A DNA stretch of 64,000 bases from Anseranas semipalmata (GCA_013399115.1 VXAA01001946.1:36794-100793), one strand, 5' to 3'; shown: positions 24,001-37,300, numbered from the stretch's first letter. The notes: generated from the sequence alone by a model not told the origin. Program-made: numbers and translations.

Positions 24001-25207
24001 TTTTCTACTTTGAAAGTAAATGTGGTTAGTGAATCTTTTTTCCTCAGTTTCATAGCACTTTTCTAGAGATTTAGGAAAAAAACAACTTCCTTTGAAGCTT
24101 ACAAGTTTAATTAAATAATATATATTTATGAACAGCTAGGAATAACTGATCTTGATTGTATGGTACAGTGTTCTCATTTTCCCCTCCACCATTCAGAACA
24201 GACTGCTGGGGATACACAAAATTATGGTCTTCGTTTTTTCTGGTCTTTGTATTACAACATATCTGCACCTTTCCAGTATTTATTTGTATACTACGGGATT
24301 CCATTGCAAAGCTGAGGAAAAGATGAATGATAGCAAAAGAATTGGGAAGATGTCTACATCTGTGTGCGTTTAGTACCAACTGAAGCTTCCAATATCAGGA
24401 GGAGCAGGCAGTGGGGAGGTTTTCCCTTCGTTCATGGATACCCTCTGTATTTCCTTGGTCACTTATGTTTATATGTGTATTAGCTACATGCCAGATCGTA
24501 AGGCTGACAAAAGCTACCATGAAAGAAAGAGATGAGTAGCTGTAATTTAAAAGTAACTTTCAGGCTTATGATGAAAACTTTGTGATGTCTAAGGTAAAAA
24601 TGGGACTGAACTTGATATGCCATCTAAAATGATAGATGTCAAACAGATGACGAATACAATGCAAACTTTGTAACAGCGAGTATCGCTAAGTATCAGGAAG
24701 GCAGAGATATCCGTTGTTGTTGATCCTAAAAAAGCCCAGCTCTTTCAAGGGCTGTAGAAATAAAAGAATTTATTGTCTTGGAGTAATGAAATCTCAAGGT
24801 GCCATCTGCCCTTATTTAAACTTCTTTAAGTCAAGGTTTGGGATTCCGTTGGAAGCTTACATTGACAACTGAGTGCCTTGAAAAGATATTCCCATGCAGA
24901 ACTGAGTGGGACTGGAACTCTTTTAAAGCAAAATAGCTTTATTTAAAAAAAAAAAAAAATCAAAAGATTGAACGCTGTAGTCTACTGTAGCCAAACCAAG
25001 TATTTTTCCATAGCTTTTGCTTCTACTTGCACTGCTTGCAAGCAACACTTATCTGAAAAAGAATTCTCGCTCTGCTGCTTTCCTTGCTGTGCTAATCACC
25101 TGTATCTTGAAATATATCTTCAGAATTGTTTTATTGTGGCAGGTCAGCAGATAAAAGCTGGATACCAGGGGGTAAATGGCACTGACTAACAGGCTTTCTT
25201 TCTCTAG

Positions 25208-25301
25208 CCTAAGCACTATTCCAGAAGAAAAGTTGGTTCATCATTGGTGTCAGGTCTGAAAACACTACTGGAAAATAAAGTCCTATACTTTGTCGTTGGA
25301 G
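25208..25301 (+). other. Candidate internal exon, 94 nt, gene unknown
   Basis: The tract CTTTCTTTCTCTAG ends at 25207 and the donor match GGAG|GTGAGA begins at 25302. Of the three frames across the 94 bases, one is open from end to end: it starts PKHYSRRKVG and ends YFVVG, then continues with a glycine-type split codon. The other two contain stops. The peptide mixes a basic start with a hydrophobic end, and I do not recognise it. A 94-nt length is ordinary for a vertebrate internal exon. An open frame of 31 codons is not rare by chance, so the case rests on the splice sites. Confidence 0.22.
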
Positions 25302-26702
25302 GTGAGATATGGTCTTAAATTCTAGTTTTCCTGTCTCTCAGTTAATTTATGTGATAATTACCACCACAGTTAACTGACCAAAATCTTCATAGGAACCTAG
25401 GCACCATGGTGAGGGTTGAGCTATTAGTATTTTTATGTGTAAGAGATGCAAGGAGTGCTTTGCCTCCTAATTTTTTTTCTTAGTCACATAGCACAGAGAT
25501 GCACAACAGAAATGCAAGTAACATGAAATGTTTTGTGCTCCTTGTTTCTAGGTAGTGAATGGGTTTTGTATCAAAGTGGGTAGCATTTCTATATTGCTGA
25601 TTTCACCAGTTTCTTATCTCCACTCTTGCAGTATCAAGTACTCCAAATTGGATCTCGGAGCCTTGGGAGCAGGTGCTGTTCTGATGTAAGAACATATCAG
25701 AATTTCATGCACGTTCTGAGGTCCTAAATACACTGAGGTCGAAGGAAAAAATGGCAATGTTGTTTGTTTATGGGGATGTGCACAAAATACATAGTTGGCC
25801 ATATTTCAGTCTTTTTTTCCCACTTGATGGCTTATGATCTTACAGTGCTGGGCTATTTATTATCTATAAAAGTTGATTTCCCTGGTTGAGCTTAAAAATG
25901 ACTAATTTATTGATGCATTTTAAGCATGCATTAATGGCTTCAATGTGAATGTCTGTAGTTAACATAACCACTTACAATCTGGGTTGGTTTAGGATAGAGC
26001 ATGGTTAATTATTTTTCCCACTATCTCATGTTTGTTTCTAGTACAAACATGATTTGTCATAGTCTGCTTTATTGAAATGAAATTTTTGGCATATGTAGTA
26101 TAGTAGAACAGAATGTGTATATTAATTACCATGACCTGTGAATGATTTAAATCAATGTGTTGTCCTTGCTAATAATTGAATGCCTGCAGATTTAAAAAAA
26201 TAAAATAAAATCTCAAAGCACTGGGCCATCAGCTGATTCTTCAGAAGAGTAATATCACAGCTTCAGTGAAAATATTCTTCCTGTGGATTCTACACATCCA
26301 AAGTGTCCTGAATTTCCTAGTATTTTCTCCTACAGGAGCTTAAATAGCACTCTTGGTAGTAGAATGCTGGAGTACATATAAATACAGAAATAATTCGGTT
26401 CTCAGTGTTGGCTGGGTCAGGCAGCTAAGCTGACTGAAAATTACTTGTAAAACTAGGTTTGGTTGCATCAGCTTGCCCCGGTGCAGCTGGCAGCTCAGCT
26501 GTGGGAGCACTAAGGCCAGAACACAGAACGCAAACGGGCGCTGGCAGGGGTGGCCCCGCTGACGGGGAGCTGACCGAGCCGCTGGCTACTTTTAATACTC
26601 CTTCTGAAGAATGAAGCAAAGAAAGGGAGAGAATGAGCTCGGTATTGTTAGAGCTGACTTTTTCTTGGGACTGTTTTCACACTTCCTCAGGCAGTAAGAT
26701 TT

Positions 26703-26728
26703 AAAAAACAACAACAACAACAAAAAAA
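26703..26728. repeat. (AAC)n microsatellite
   Basis: About five AAC trinucleotides flanked by runs of A. Confidence 0.9.
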
Positions 26729-28099
26729 CTAGCCTTTAACATGAAGCCCACTCTTCAGTCTGATAAGATAAACCTAGACAGGCCAAGAAATCTTTATTTC
26801 TCTACAAAGTTATTGGTTCACATCTCATGCTCATAGATTAGAGTAGAATTGATCTTTACCTATTCTGATTGTCTGTCAAACATGGTATAACTTTCTTTTT
26901 CTTGCTCACTGAGTATTGTTTGTTGTGTTTTTTTTTTTTTCAGGTTTATACTAAAATGTTCCTTAATTCTGCTTTGATTTTTTTTTTGTTCTCCAGAGAG
27001 TGTTCTACATTAGTATACAAGCACTCCTCAGCTATGTAGGCACTAATCTAATCTTACCACTTTAATTTGGAATATAGTGTATTTCTCTCTCTATGTTGGA
27101 TTTAGACTTATTTTTGAAAAGAGTATAAAGGAAGAAGGAGAGAGGAGACAGGGCTTCACTAAGCTGATGCTGAAAAAACAGGATTTTTCCTCTTCTTCAT
27201 CTTCATAGACATACATAAGTAATACTCTGACAGAAGGAATGCCTGGAAAAAAGTGCAGAAATACATAGATAAATGACCTTTGCTATTAAGATTAACATGC
27301 ACCTTCTGCACCTGTTCAGAAATGTTTTAGCATTCTTATGCCTAACTTGAGAAAAAAATGGGTAATTAAGCAGTACTTTCATTGAAGGTCAGCTCTGAAT
27401 TAGTAGTTCATTACATTGTTTGTCATGCTGAATATTTCTCCTGGTCACCAGAACTACTGAATTCAAACACAGCAGAGGAGTTGAGCCTAGCTTTTCTGTT
27501 CTTATTGCTGGACAAATTTATATCCTAAATTTAGTCACACAGCAGGGATGAGCCCTTGTGGACCAGCACAGAAAATGCTTGCGTAGGAATTGGTTAGAGT
27601 TGGTATGCTCAGAAATGACCCGGGAATGTGCTGCCTGCTCTCATTTCAAAATACGTGTGTACTAGTATAATTGACTTCTCTAGGCCCTAGAAAATCAGTT
27701 TACATTGAAGGGTATTTCTCATATACTGTCATACCATTTATACAGCTACAAAGAGGGCCTGTCTTTTTATTGTAACTTGAAATGGTGTTAAAAGTTTGAG
27801 ACAGAACAAATTATGACTCGAATACGCCCAAATTAAATACACTTGCTGAAAGAAATGCAATTATGCAATGTTTAATGAAAAATGACCATAAATACTGTAG
27901 TGTGTACTGAGATTAGACCTATTTTGCATCAGATTTTCTCGCAAGAAGCAATAGTTTTTTTGTAAAATATGACCTGCACGTTCTGTCTTAGGTTTCCATT
28001 TTTGGTGTTCAAGCCTTCTCCCCCATGGTGTGATAACTAGAATTTACTGTTTCTCCTAGATCTGGTAGCATCTCCCACAGATATAACAAACCTTTAGGT

Positions 28100-28906
28100 T
28101 TATTGGGTTTAAGTGGCAAGGTTTTGGTAGCTGGGGAAGGGGGTCACGGAGAACGATGCTGGTTGTGCCTCTGGGGTAACATATTTAAGAAAGGATCAAA
28201 AGTGCTTTGTGGCATCTGTGAGAGACAGGAGTGAGAAAAATGTGAAAGAAACAGGCTCGAAGGAAGCTGCAGCCCACGGAGAGCCCAGGCAGGAGCAGGC
28301 TGTTGGCAGCAGCTGGGGCCCATGGAGAGGAGCCCATGGTGGAGCGGGTTGTCTGGCAGGTGCTGCGACCCAGGTGGGACCCACGCTAGAGCAGTCTGTT
28401 CCTGCAGGACTGCACCCTGTAATGGAGCTGTGTTGGAACAGTTCTTGAACCGCAGCCTGTAGGAAGCCCACATTGGATTGGTTCATGAAGGACTGCATCC
28501 CATGGAGGAACCCCAGGCTGGTGCAGGGGAAGAGCATGAGGAGGAAGGAGCAACAGAGATGAAGGGTTATGAACTGACCAAACCCCCATTCCCCATCCCC
28601 CTGCACTGCTTACGGTGAAGGAGGTGGAAGAATTGAGGTTGAAGTTGAGCCTGGGGAGAAGTCGTCAGGGTGGAGGGAAGGTGTTTTTAATTTTGTTTTT
28701 AGTTCTCACTCTCCTGCTGTATTATTAATGGGCAATAATTAAATTAATCTTCTGCAAGCCAAGTCTGTTTTGCCTGTGACAGTAATTGGTGAGTGATCTC
28801 CCCATGAGTTTTTCCATTGTATTTTCGTCCCCTATCCTACTGAGGAGGGGGGAGTAAGAGAGCAGCTTGGCAGACACCTGTGGCCAGCCAAGGTCAGCCC
28901 ACCACA
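28100..28906 (+). mobile_element. Avian endogenous retrovirus solo LTR, copy 1
   Basis: About 807 bases matching an LTR family I recognise as common in birds. It begins TTATTGGGTTTAAGTGGCAA (LTR-start-like, the usual second G lost) and ends CCACCACA. A 5-base direct repeat TAGGT flanks it at 28095-28099 and 28907-28911, as expected of a target-site duplication; the left edge is uncertain by one base. A TATA-like CATATTTAAG lies at 28180-28189. The middle is built of related short modules containing GGAGCCCATGG- and GCAGGACTGCA-like phrases. The 3' part has the phrase TTTTGCCTGTGACAGTAATT. No gag, pol or env sequence and no second parallel LTR is seen, so it is most simply a solo LTR left by LTR-LTR recombination. 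The exact family name (ERVL-like or other) needs a repeat library. Confidence 0.85.
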
Positions 28907-30067
28907 TAGGTGCAGACACAATCTCTTTCCTAGCCAAATATGTAGGTTCTCTGTGCTTTTTTCAGTACCTGAATAGGGCTTCCATTTTAAAATCAGACCT
29001 TGTTATTTAAAAGCAACTGGCAGTGTGAATTTAGGATGTAACCTGTACTAATACACCATCGGTTTGATCAGAAACTCTAGCAGTTGCAAGGATGTCTGCT
29101 TATGGCTCTGACTCCATCGCATCAGCTCAGAGGTACGTGCAGTCTCGCTGTCCCTCAAGGGCTCGTGCTGGCTCTGCAATTGTGCTTGCAGAAAGGCAGA
29201 CATTGGCCACTGGGGCATCGTCACCGCTATTGTGCATGCCTAGATTAAAACTGATCAAAACAGCTGGGAGACCTCTTCAATATTTATCATACTGTACATA
29301 TAATGAAACTCTCATATCAGTAATTGCTAGGAGATTAAACCTTTTCAAAGATACATTTGGTGAATACTAATGCCTTACTCTCAAAAGAAGAGGACATTAT
29401 GAGAACTGGAAAGGGGGAAAAAAATGAAAAAATCTTTGTGTTCAGGGACTGTGATACCGAGAATAAACTTTGTGCTGAAGATGCCCAGAACAGGATTTTT
29501 GTAGGCCAGAGGTCTGCAGGTTCCTCCATGAAAAGGAATTGCAATTTCATGATGGTTCTTGAGCAACAGTTTGGTTCTGGGCTTTGATGATGGGCTTCTT
29601 GAGAAGCCTTGATTCATACTATTAGTTGAATACTTTTTGTTGGGTGGTACTTCTGGACTGATGAGTTACTGAAATCACTGCATTCTTAATATTATTTCTT
29701 AAAGCTGATCTTAACCTCTCTGGTTTTACAGATATTTTCCTGTTACATGTTTCAGTGGTATGTAATCTTTAATAGAGTATGCACAATAAATGGACTATAC
29801 AGAAATCTCTTCAGTATAACAGTATACAAGGTAAGTGGTTTGGATCATCCCCTCAGATAGACAGGAGGATGAGTAGTGGATATTTCCTGACCTTTTGTGT
29901 ACTGCAAGCTAGCACATTTAACATCGCCATCTCTTTCTTTGGATTTGTTTACAAGTCATTTTTCTTTTCCTTGCAATCCTCATAGGGAAATGACAGGCAC
30001 GTAGTTTGAGAAAAGCTATCAATTACTTCATTGTCAGCAGGGTCAGTGCCAGATGAAGAACACGTTT
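28907..30067. other. Single-copy spacer between two inverted LTRs
   Basis: 1,161 bases that resemble neither LTR nor retroviral internal sequence. Short open frames overlap on both strands at 29092-29620, without splice signals or recognisable domains. The LTRs are opposed and carry different candidate target-site repeats, so the spacer is host DNA between two independent insertions, not a provirus interior. Confidence 0.7.
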
Positions 30068-30819
30068 TATGGTGCGTTGACCTTGTCTGGCTGCCAGTTC
30101 CCCCACCTCCCCACGCCCTGCCACTCTCACTGCCTCTCCTCAGCGGGACAGGAGAGGGAAGTAAGCAGCAGCTCGTGGGTGGAGATAAAGACAGGGAGAT
30201 AGCTTACCAAGTACTGTCACCAGCAAAACATACTCAATTTGGGGAAAATTAGTTTACTGCCAATTAAAAATAGAGTAGGCTGGTGAGAAACAAAGATAAA
30301 AACTAAAATTCCTTTCTCCCACCTCCCTTATTCTCAGGGTCAGCTTCACTCCCAACTCCTCTAAACCCTACCCGCTGCCCTGAGCGGTGTGATGGGGAGT
30401 AGGGCTTGTGGTCAGTCCGTAACAGTTCCTGCCGGAGGCTCCTTCCTCCTCACGCTTTTCCCCCGCTCTGGCACGGGGTCCTCCACAGGCTGCAGCATGG
30501 TTATTTGCTCCGCCATGGTCCTCTACAGATTCCAGGGGGACAACCTGCTTCACCATGGTCTCCCAGGGGCTGCAGGGGAACTTCTGCTCCCACCCTCCTC
30601 CTCCTCAGGCCCGGCTGCTGCAGGGCTGCTCCTCACACTTTCCCCTCAGTGCCAGGCCCCGCTCTGAACTCTGTGTCCCAGCGGCAGCACCCGCGGCACT
30701 GAGGGGCTCAGCTGGGCCCTGCTGCGGGGCCTGGAGCCGGCTGGAACCGGCTGTGTCCGGCACGGGGCAGCCCCGGCCTCGCCTCACGCAGGCCCCACGG
30801 CCAACACCTGGACAATACA
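30068..30819 (-). mobile_element. Avian endogenous retrovirus solo LTR, copy 2 (opposite strand)
   Basis: About 752 bases. On the minus strand it starts TGTATTG and ends near GGTCAACGCACCATA, matching the two ends of copy 1's family. The plus-strand phrases GTTGACCTTGTCTGGCTGCC (30076 on) and CTGTCACCAGCAAAACATAC (about 30216) are the reverse complement of copy 1's 3' part. Near 30740-30770 it has a GC-rich segment (GAGCCGGCTGGAACCGGCTG) that copy 1 lacks, so it belongs to a different subfamily or is less deleted there. Flanks CGTTT (30063-30067) and CCTTT (30820-30824) agree at four of five bases, a possible decayed target-site duplication. No retroviral genes are present. Confidence 0.82.
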
Positions 30820-33800
30820 CCTTTCAAGGACTGATGTACAGCAAAATCTGATCTTTCTCTTCCACTGGTGGGGGAGTTCTCTACTGCCATTCCATTTTCC
30901 ATGGGATTTTGGGAACTACGGAAAAGGGTTCTTGTTCTTAACAAGCCATTTTCCACCGGAACACTCCTGACTCAAGCAAAAGGAAAGTTTCCAAGGTTAT
31001 GGTCACGTTTACCTGAGTAAACCCTCTCTTAGCCATTATAATCATTTGGATAGCCTAGCAAAACTTTATATTTTTCAGGACCAGATCATGATTTTACAGT
31101 CAAAACTGCAGTGGGATAGAGAATCTCAATGCGAACATCGGTGGTCCGTCCTCAGCGACTTGTGCTGGCTGGGAATATTCGGGAGCACGAGGTGGCAGCT
31201 GCTGTGCAGGTTGTGCTAAGCTGACTATCATGGGCCGCAGACAAAACATTGCAGGCGGCATCGCGGTGCCTGACTGTGGGCAGTGCGATACCTGTCATTT
31301 GTTGTTCTGCACACAAAGCACATACAGTGCGGGTTAAGTGATAGACTTTCTCCAGTGCCTTATGCTACAGTGTAAATTTTGGCGTAGCCCAAACCCAAAG
31401 TGTTACTAAATATTTTCTGTATAACGAAACAAACTATGTGGTATTGATGAGAAAAAGCAGAATACAAACAATTTGAATGGTAAGATATTAATTTCTGGTT
31501 TCTTGAATAAGGATAGTAACATTTATTGTTGTATGTTCAGGCAAAGATGTCCACACATAAAATCAGTTCCTTTTGGAAATGGTATTAAAAGAAAATAGAA
31601 AGCTGTATCTTAGCTGGTCAAGAACATAGAAACTCCAGAAAGTCTTTGCAAGGCTTACTGAAGGGAGATGGTCTTGTCTGTGGACATTTACATGTAAGTT
31701 AATTTCCATCAGAAACTCCAAAGTTCTAACTGCCTTCTAAATGAACTATGTCCTGTGAGACTTAAAATAAATTCAAGTTTTTATTTATATATATTAAAAT
31801 TTTAACTGAGATCCATGCCGTTACAGAAGTGCCTCAATCCCATTAAAAATGAAAGAAATTAGATATCTATATATATTTGTGGAAAAAAGTCTTGCAAAAT
31901 ATACTTGAAGTTTATTATGGACAATTCAATGAAAGCACTGCTATGTGTGCAACAACTGACAAAAGCAAGCAAACCACTGGAAAATGGAACAAAACAGGAT
32001 AGGAAGCAGTTCTGAAGATTTAATGTGTTATGAAATCAATTTAGGAAGTATTCTTATTCTACTATAGAATGCTAACAAAGTGTCATTCGGTTCAATTGGA
32101 TGATAGCAGATGTAAAACTGAGAAAACATACACTTTGGGATATAGCATGAAATTATTCTATAGCACTCAGTGCAACAAGAGGTCATGGTGGGCAACAACT
32201 TGCGTAAGGTAAAATAGTGTTGCGTTTTCTGAGCTGCCTCGGCACCTGTCAGCAGTGTAGGGAAAATTGAGTGAAAAGAAAATAATGTTGTACAGGGTAG
32301 AAGTGTAGGGGATATGGGCTGTCTGGGTAATACTGTGAGTTGTTGTCTCTTGCTGCTTGGTGTCAATCCTGTTTTGCTGTGGTATCCTGTACGTCTGTCT
32401 TGATGAGTCTGTGATATGGACTGGGGCTTGACCTAGCCTGTGACTTTACATCTGCCCCTCATATCCCACTGCCACCAGCTGGTGACTTTGCTTTAAGTCA
32501 AAACAAAGCAAATGGCAGATCCATGGGTGTCTGGTAACAGCCTCTTACCTTAATTACCAGCTTTGCCTATCTCTAAAGCTATCCCTGAGTGTTTTATTCT
32601 AAGAATGTAATATAAATATTTTGCAGTTTTCTATACGACTGTTATCTGTGTACATAAAAATGTAGGTGTCTGTTTTATAAATGTATATAAAAACTGAAAT
32701 GCTTAACGAAAATGAAGAATATCCTCTTTCTGACAGTAAGTCAGCTGACAGGCAGTTGGAAGAAATGTTGCTATAGGGAATTTTAACTGTTCACCTGTAG
32801 GTTTTCTGTAGGTTGTCTAACAGCTACAGCTGTAGATGAACGACTGTTATGATTTCATGGGTACTGCTAATGTTCCTGATGTCTTGTACTACACTATTTC
32901 TAATTAAAACTACTGGGAACTGGCTGGTAAGCATCTCTGTACTATGGGGAGAGAACTGGAAAATTATGGTGCAAGTGATGTAACTGTATGAAATTCCAGA
33001 ATGAGTCGACATATATGAAAGTCCATTTGCTTGTGTGCTGTTCCTTACATTTCTGACTGACCTCTAAACATTCTGAGAAATGTTTCTTGAAGTAATTTAG
33101 GGGTTACCTGGATGTAAGAAAATTTTACCATGAAGTTTTTGGGAAATCCTGATGTGATCAATCTCTGCCTATACTTGCACTTTGTGTTCCCACATAATAA
33201 TCCCATGTTTTCCCTATGTTAAAGAACACCCGGAGAGGATGGCAAAAATACACCTAGAACGGGCATTTAGTTATAATGTTTTTGTGCTGTACTTGCACTC
33301 AATTGTCCAAGAGTCAGTTTGATTCTGTAACAGTTTTATAGCTGTCTAAACTGACAGAGTTTTAATACTTGATTAATGAGTTAGTGGCAAAAAGGTCAGG
33401 TGACTTTTGAGTCCTAAATCTTGTGTTGCTAGAGAACTTGAAAGTGAGTCTATTTAAACTTGGTCATTCTCTCTTCATGGAATAAGCTGTGCTTATGAAG
33501 GCAGTAAATCATAACAGGGCTAAAACTGACTAGACTACTTGTCCAACTGACTCTTATGCAACCACTTTAATGTGATGCTAATGTAGTTCACGTTGTGTTC
33601 TCATTGTGACTGAAATGCCTGTCAGTCAAGAAAGACCAAAACAACATATGGTGGAAACGCAAAATGTGACAGCAATGATTTATATGGTTTATATAGAGAG
33701 AATACGTGTTGCTGATCCCAGATGAACTGTAAAGGGCACCAGCATTCCATACTGGTAGTGAGGAACCAGGTACCCGATCCCAGCACGATGCGTTGGCAAG

Positions 33801-34291
33801 ACTTAGGTGTCTTTTGTAAGCAAAGAACCAGACTTTAAGCCAAGGTTTAAAATTAAATCTGGACAAGAAATGAAAATGGTATCTGAACAATATGCAGCAA
33901 GTGGAAGTTAGAGAAAAGAAAGATACAGGAGGAAGGTTAGACAAAGAATTTCTTTAACATCAGAAATGCTTTGTAGATTAAAAAGGAGCATAATAAAATA
34001 TGGTTAAGTCAAAGGAGGTATTTGGCAGGGAGAATTATTTGAGTTTTTTTTTATTCTTATTATTATAAGTTATACACTGAAAATTCATCTCTCCCCAAAA
34101 TGGCTGTGCTGTCTGGGGAGGAATGTAATATCTGAAGCTTAGCCTATGGTGACCTCTGTGAACAAACATAAGTTAACAGCTTGAGAGGAAAAGCAGTATA
34201 ATATGATCTGGGCTGCAAGCTGGTGAAAACTGTGTGCTTGGACTATGAATATAATATTGTATTTATAATAAATAAGGCCATTTCCAATGGA

Positions 34292-34361
34292 AAGATGAAA
34301 AGAGAAGTAGTTTCTACAGCTCAGTGTATGAAGATGAAAAGAGAAGTAGGTTCTGCAGCTC
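34292..34361 (+). repeat. Tandem duplication, 39-bp period
   Basis: A 31-base unit starting AAGATGAAAAGAGAAGTAG and ending CAGCTC occurs at 34292-34322 and 34331-34361 with two differences (T/G and A/G). The low divergence points to a fairly recent local duplication. Confidence 0.9.
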
Positions 34362-37300
34362 TGAGATGAGTCCAGGGATGCAGGAGACTACAGGTCAAAG
34401 CTTGACTTTGAATTGGGCCTAAGAACAGTATTAAAAATATAATTGTTAGCATCATTTGCGAAGAAAATCCCTTCTGTGCTTATGCTCCCTATTTAAATGT
34501 TCCTTAAAACAGCATTTCCCTCTTCTACCTGTGCTGCTGAGTTTTTAATACATCTATTTAAATGCAAATGTTGACTTTTGGTCTGTAATCATAAAAATGT
34601 TTGTCACTAAAATTTTTATCAGAAATGTAATTTCATATAGAAGCAGCAATGGTGTGGCAGGTCACAAATAACAGAATGATGCATTGCTCACCTGGTTCCT
34701 CAGTGTAGGGAATTGTCTAGTATCATCTGACGAGCATGATTTTTTTCCTGAATGCTCCAGCTTATTTTAATGTGTGTGCTGCTAATGTACTTTTAAACTG
34801 TGCTTTGAGTATTTGCTTGTGCACCAAGTGCTCCCTTATTACCTTTTTCCTTTCCATCCTCTGAATTACCAAGATGGCAATCCTGACAAAGTGTCTGACC
34901 CATGTGTTCAGGAAATGAAGGCTCTCTTCCAGCCTAACATTTTTCTCTTCTTCACAAGTAGGCTTAATAAAAGAGACTTGACTGGATAGCAGGAAGTTTT
35001 GCCAGGGCGATATTGAATCAGCTACAGATTACTCTTTAGATGCTGCTGAGTACGTCATTTGTATTTCATTTTTTTCCCACTTGCGGAAACTGCTGGCCCT
35101 CATTAGTACACTGTCTGGGGTTGTCGTGGCCAGCAGCCTTAGCGTGCCTGCCAGGACCACAGCTGCTGAGCAGGGCTACAGCTGCTCGTAGCGACTCAGC
35201 TCCAGCTGCAGCAGACGAGGTCACATTTGCCAGGACTGTTTTCCTGTCTGTCTTGTTTTGATCGATACGGTAGGGCTTAGTGATGGACAGATGAGTCACA
35301 GCAGCTTCAGACCTCTTGTACCTCTGGCTGACGGTTTGGTACAGCTCATTGGTGGCACTGCAACTCCTTACACAGCTGTGGCCATGTTGTTCACAGCTTC
35401 TGCTTTGACTCTTCCTATGGGAATGGTGGGAAGAAGTTTTCCAGTTTGTATTGACCGGTCAGTCACAGGGGGCATAGCAGAACGTGGTGCTGGGAATCTA
35501 AGGAGTGTTAATTCCATCCTTAACTCTAGAGGGATAAAGAGTTTAGAATGTCTAAATGTACATCTGTTTTAAAGAAACACTATATATATACACCGAGCAA
35601 ACTCTGTCTCGTTGTTATTGCAGATTTATATTTACCTAATTTGGGTACTAAGTGAATATAAGTGGCTGCTTTCATTTTACTTATTGTTTAAAATAATTTT
35701 CATATTATCATGGTGATGACGAATGTGAAATGAGATATTTTATTGCAGTTAAAGAACAGAATACACATTAGATTTTGCACATTCTGCATTTTACGTTCCC
35801 TGGATGCCCTTGTCATTCATTACATACTTTAGATTTCAAATGATAGAGGATCTGAAGGATACTATGCTACGTTTTAACTTTCATCATCTCTATCTATTTC
35901 CTGAATTTGGATGGGTTAAAAAGTATTACAGAAAACTTGGACAGAACTGAAGGCATCTGAAAAAACAGCAGTAGCACATCAGGTGTATCGAACAGTCAGA
36001 TTCCTAGCCATTTGTCACAGAACAATTTGTAAGGGAGGAAAATCTTAGCATATAAACCAAAAGCTATTTGACTGCATTGAGACTGGCAAAATTATTTCTT
36101 GCACGCTCTATTCAGTAAGTTCGTTGCTGTTTTACCTGCTCCCTGAAGTGATGATGAGGACTTTCATTGCAGTTCATCTCTCCTGGTTGGTTTTGCTTTG
36201 CTATGGTATGATTTGTTTGCTCACTGATGCTAAGGTGGAAGTATGCTGGATTGCTAATCTAACTCTCCGAGGTTAACCAGTTTTTTATGCTGAAAGGACT
36301 TCTTATGGAAAATATTTTAAGGTTCTGAAAATGCTGGGCATTACCTTATTTCAAAAAATGTGATTTGAGTCCAGTCATCATCATTCTTTTGGGGAGATTA
36401 AGATTTTGCTCTCTTTCCCCACCCTCTCTCTTGGTTTCTAACAGTATACAAACAAACACATTGCATCTTTTTATAAACCACTGCATAGCCTGTGTCTGGT
36501 TTATTCACATGAAAGGCCAACAAATGTCCTCTGGTTATATATGTGGGGTGCTTTTTTTTTTAAGCGCTTATGTAATTTGCCTGACACTTATGTCTAAAAG
36601 TTTCTATACTAAAAAATGAATATTTGTATATTCAAAAAAACCACAGCAGTGTTTTTTCAATCCAAATTCTCGTCCATCTTTTTTTTTCTTAAGCAAGTTT
36701 CATTCTGTAGTAATCTTTTTTTCCTCATAAATTTAACATTGGAAATGACTTCTAAACTTTATCAAGATGTATGTTCAACTTGACATATGCACAGACCAAA
36801 TTTGCTGTAGAAAATTATGACGAGTGTCAGAAAACCCTGCAGAAGTTCCCCGTTACTTGTGCTAGTCCTTTTTTTATGTTTTTGTCAAGGGTTATACGTT
36901 TTCATGAAGCCTAACTTTCCAAATGCTATCTTCACCTGGCTGGATGTTGAGAGTTTCCATATTTTCAAAGCCATTGAAGCATGACAGTGCTGGTCTGCCA
37001 GTTCAGACCGGCGTCCTGGAGCTACATGTACCAGTGCCAGGAGCATCTCTTAATGTCCGGGGGAATTTTAGATCACACGTTGTTCACATGTGCCACTCCT
37101 GGGCACCAGATTTATTAATGCAATTAGCCTTCTTGACCTTCTTTGTCATGTTTTGCCTTTTAAATTACCTAAATTCTCAGCTTAACTTTGAGTAAATTCT
37201 CATTAGTCATTTTGGTCACTGTGTATCTGGTAGAGGGGATGGAAGTGAGGAAGATGGGATAGCAGTAGTTAAAGTCAAACCAGGGTCATAGCCCAGATGA

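Larger units (their letters stand above)
15146..28098. other. AT-rich non-coding DNA
   Basis: About 13 kb with no recognised gene or interspersed repeat. It contains an A-rich tract at 20334-20374, a short tandem duplication at 21042-21092, GC-richer patches at 21270-21500 and 26470-26600, an exon-like block at 25208-25301, and an (AAC)n tract at 26703-26728. The part around 15440-15660 is CpG-free and rich in TAAT/ATTA cores, a look shared with conserved non-coding elements but not proof of one. Confidence 0.55.

Noticed and set aside
28144..28606. Several minus-strand and plus-strand open frames up to 136 codons
   Set aside because: They lie wholly inside LTR copy 1 and are antisense or composition artefacts of its GC-rich modules. 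The LTR has no known coding role here.
30389..30956. Overlapping proline- and serine-rich open frames on both strands
   Set aside because: Inside or at the edge of LTR copy 2. GC-rich sequence keeps many frames open at once.
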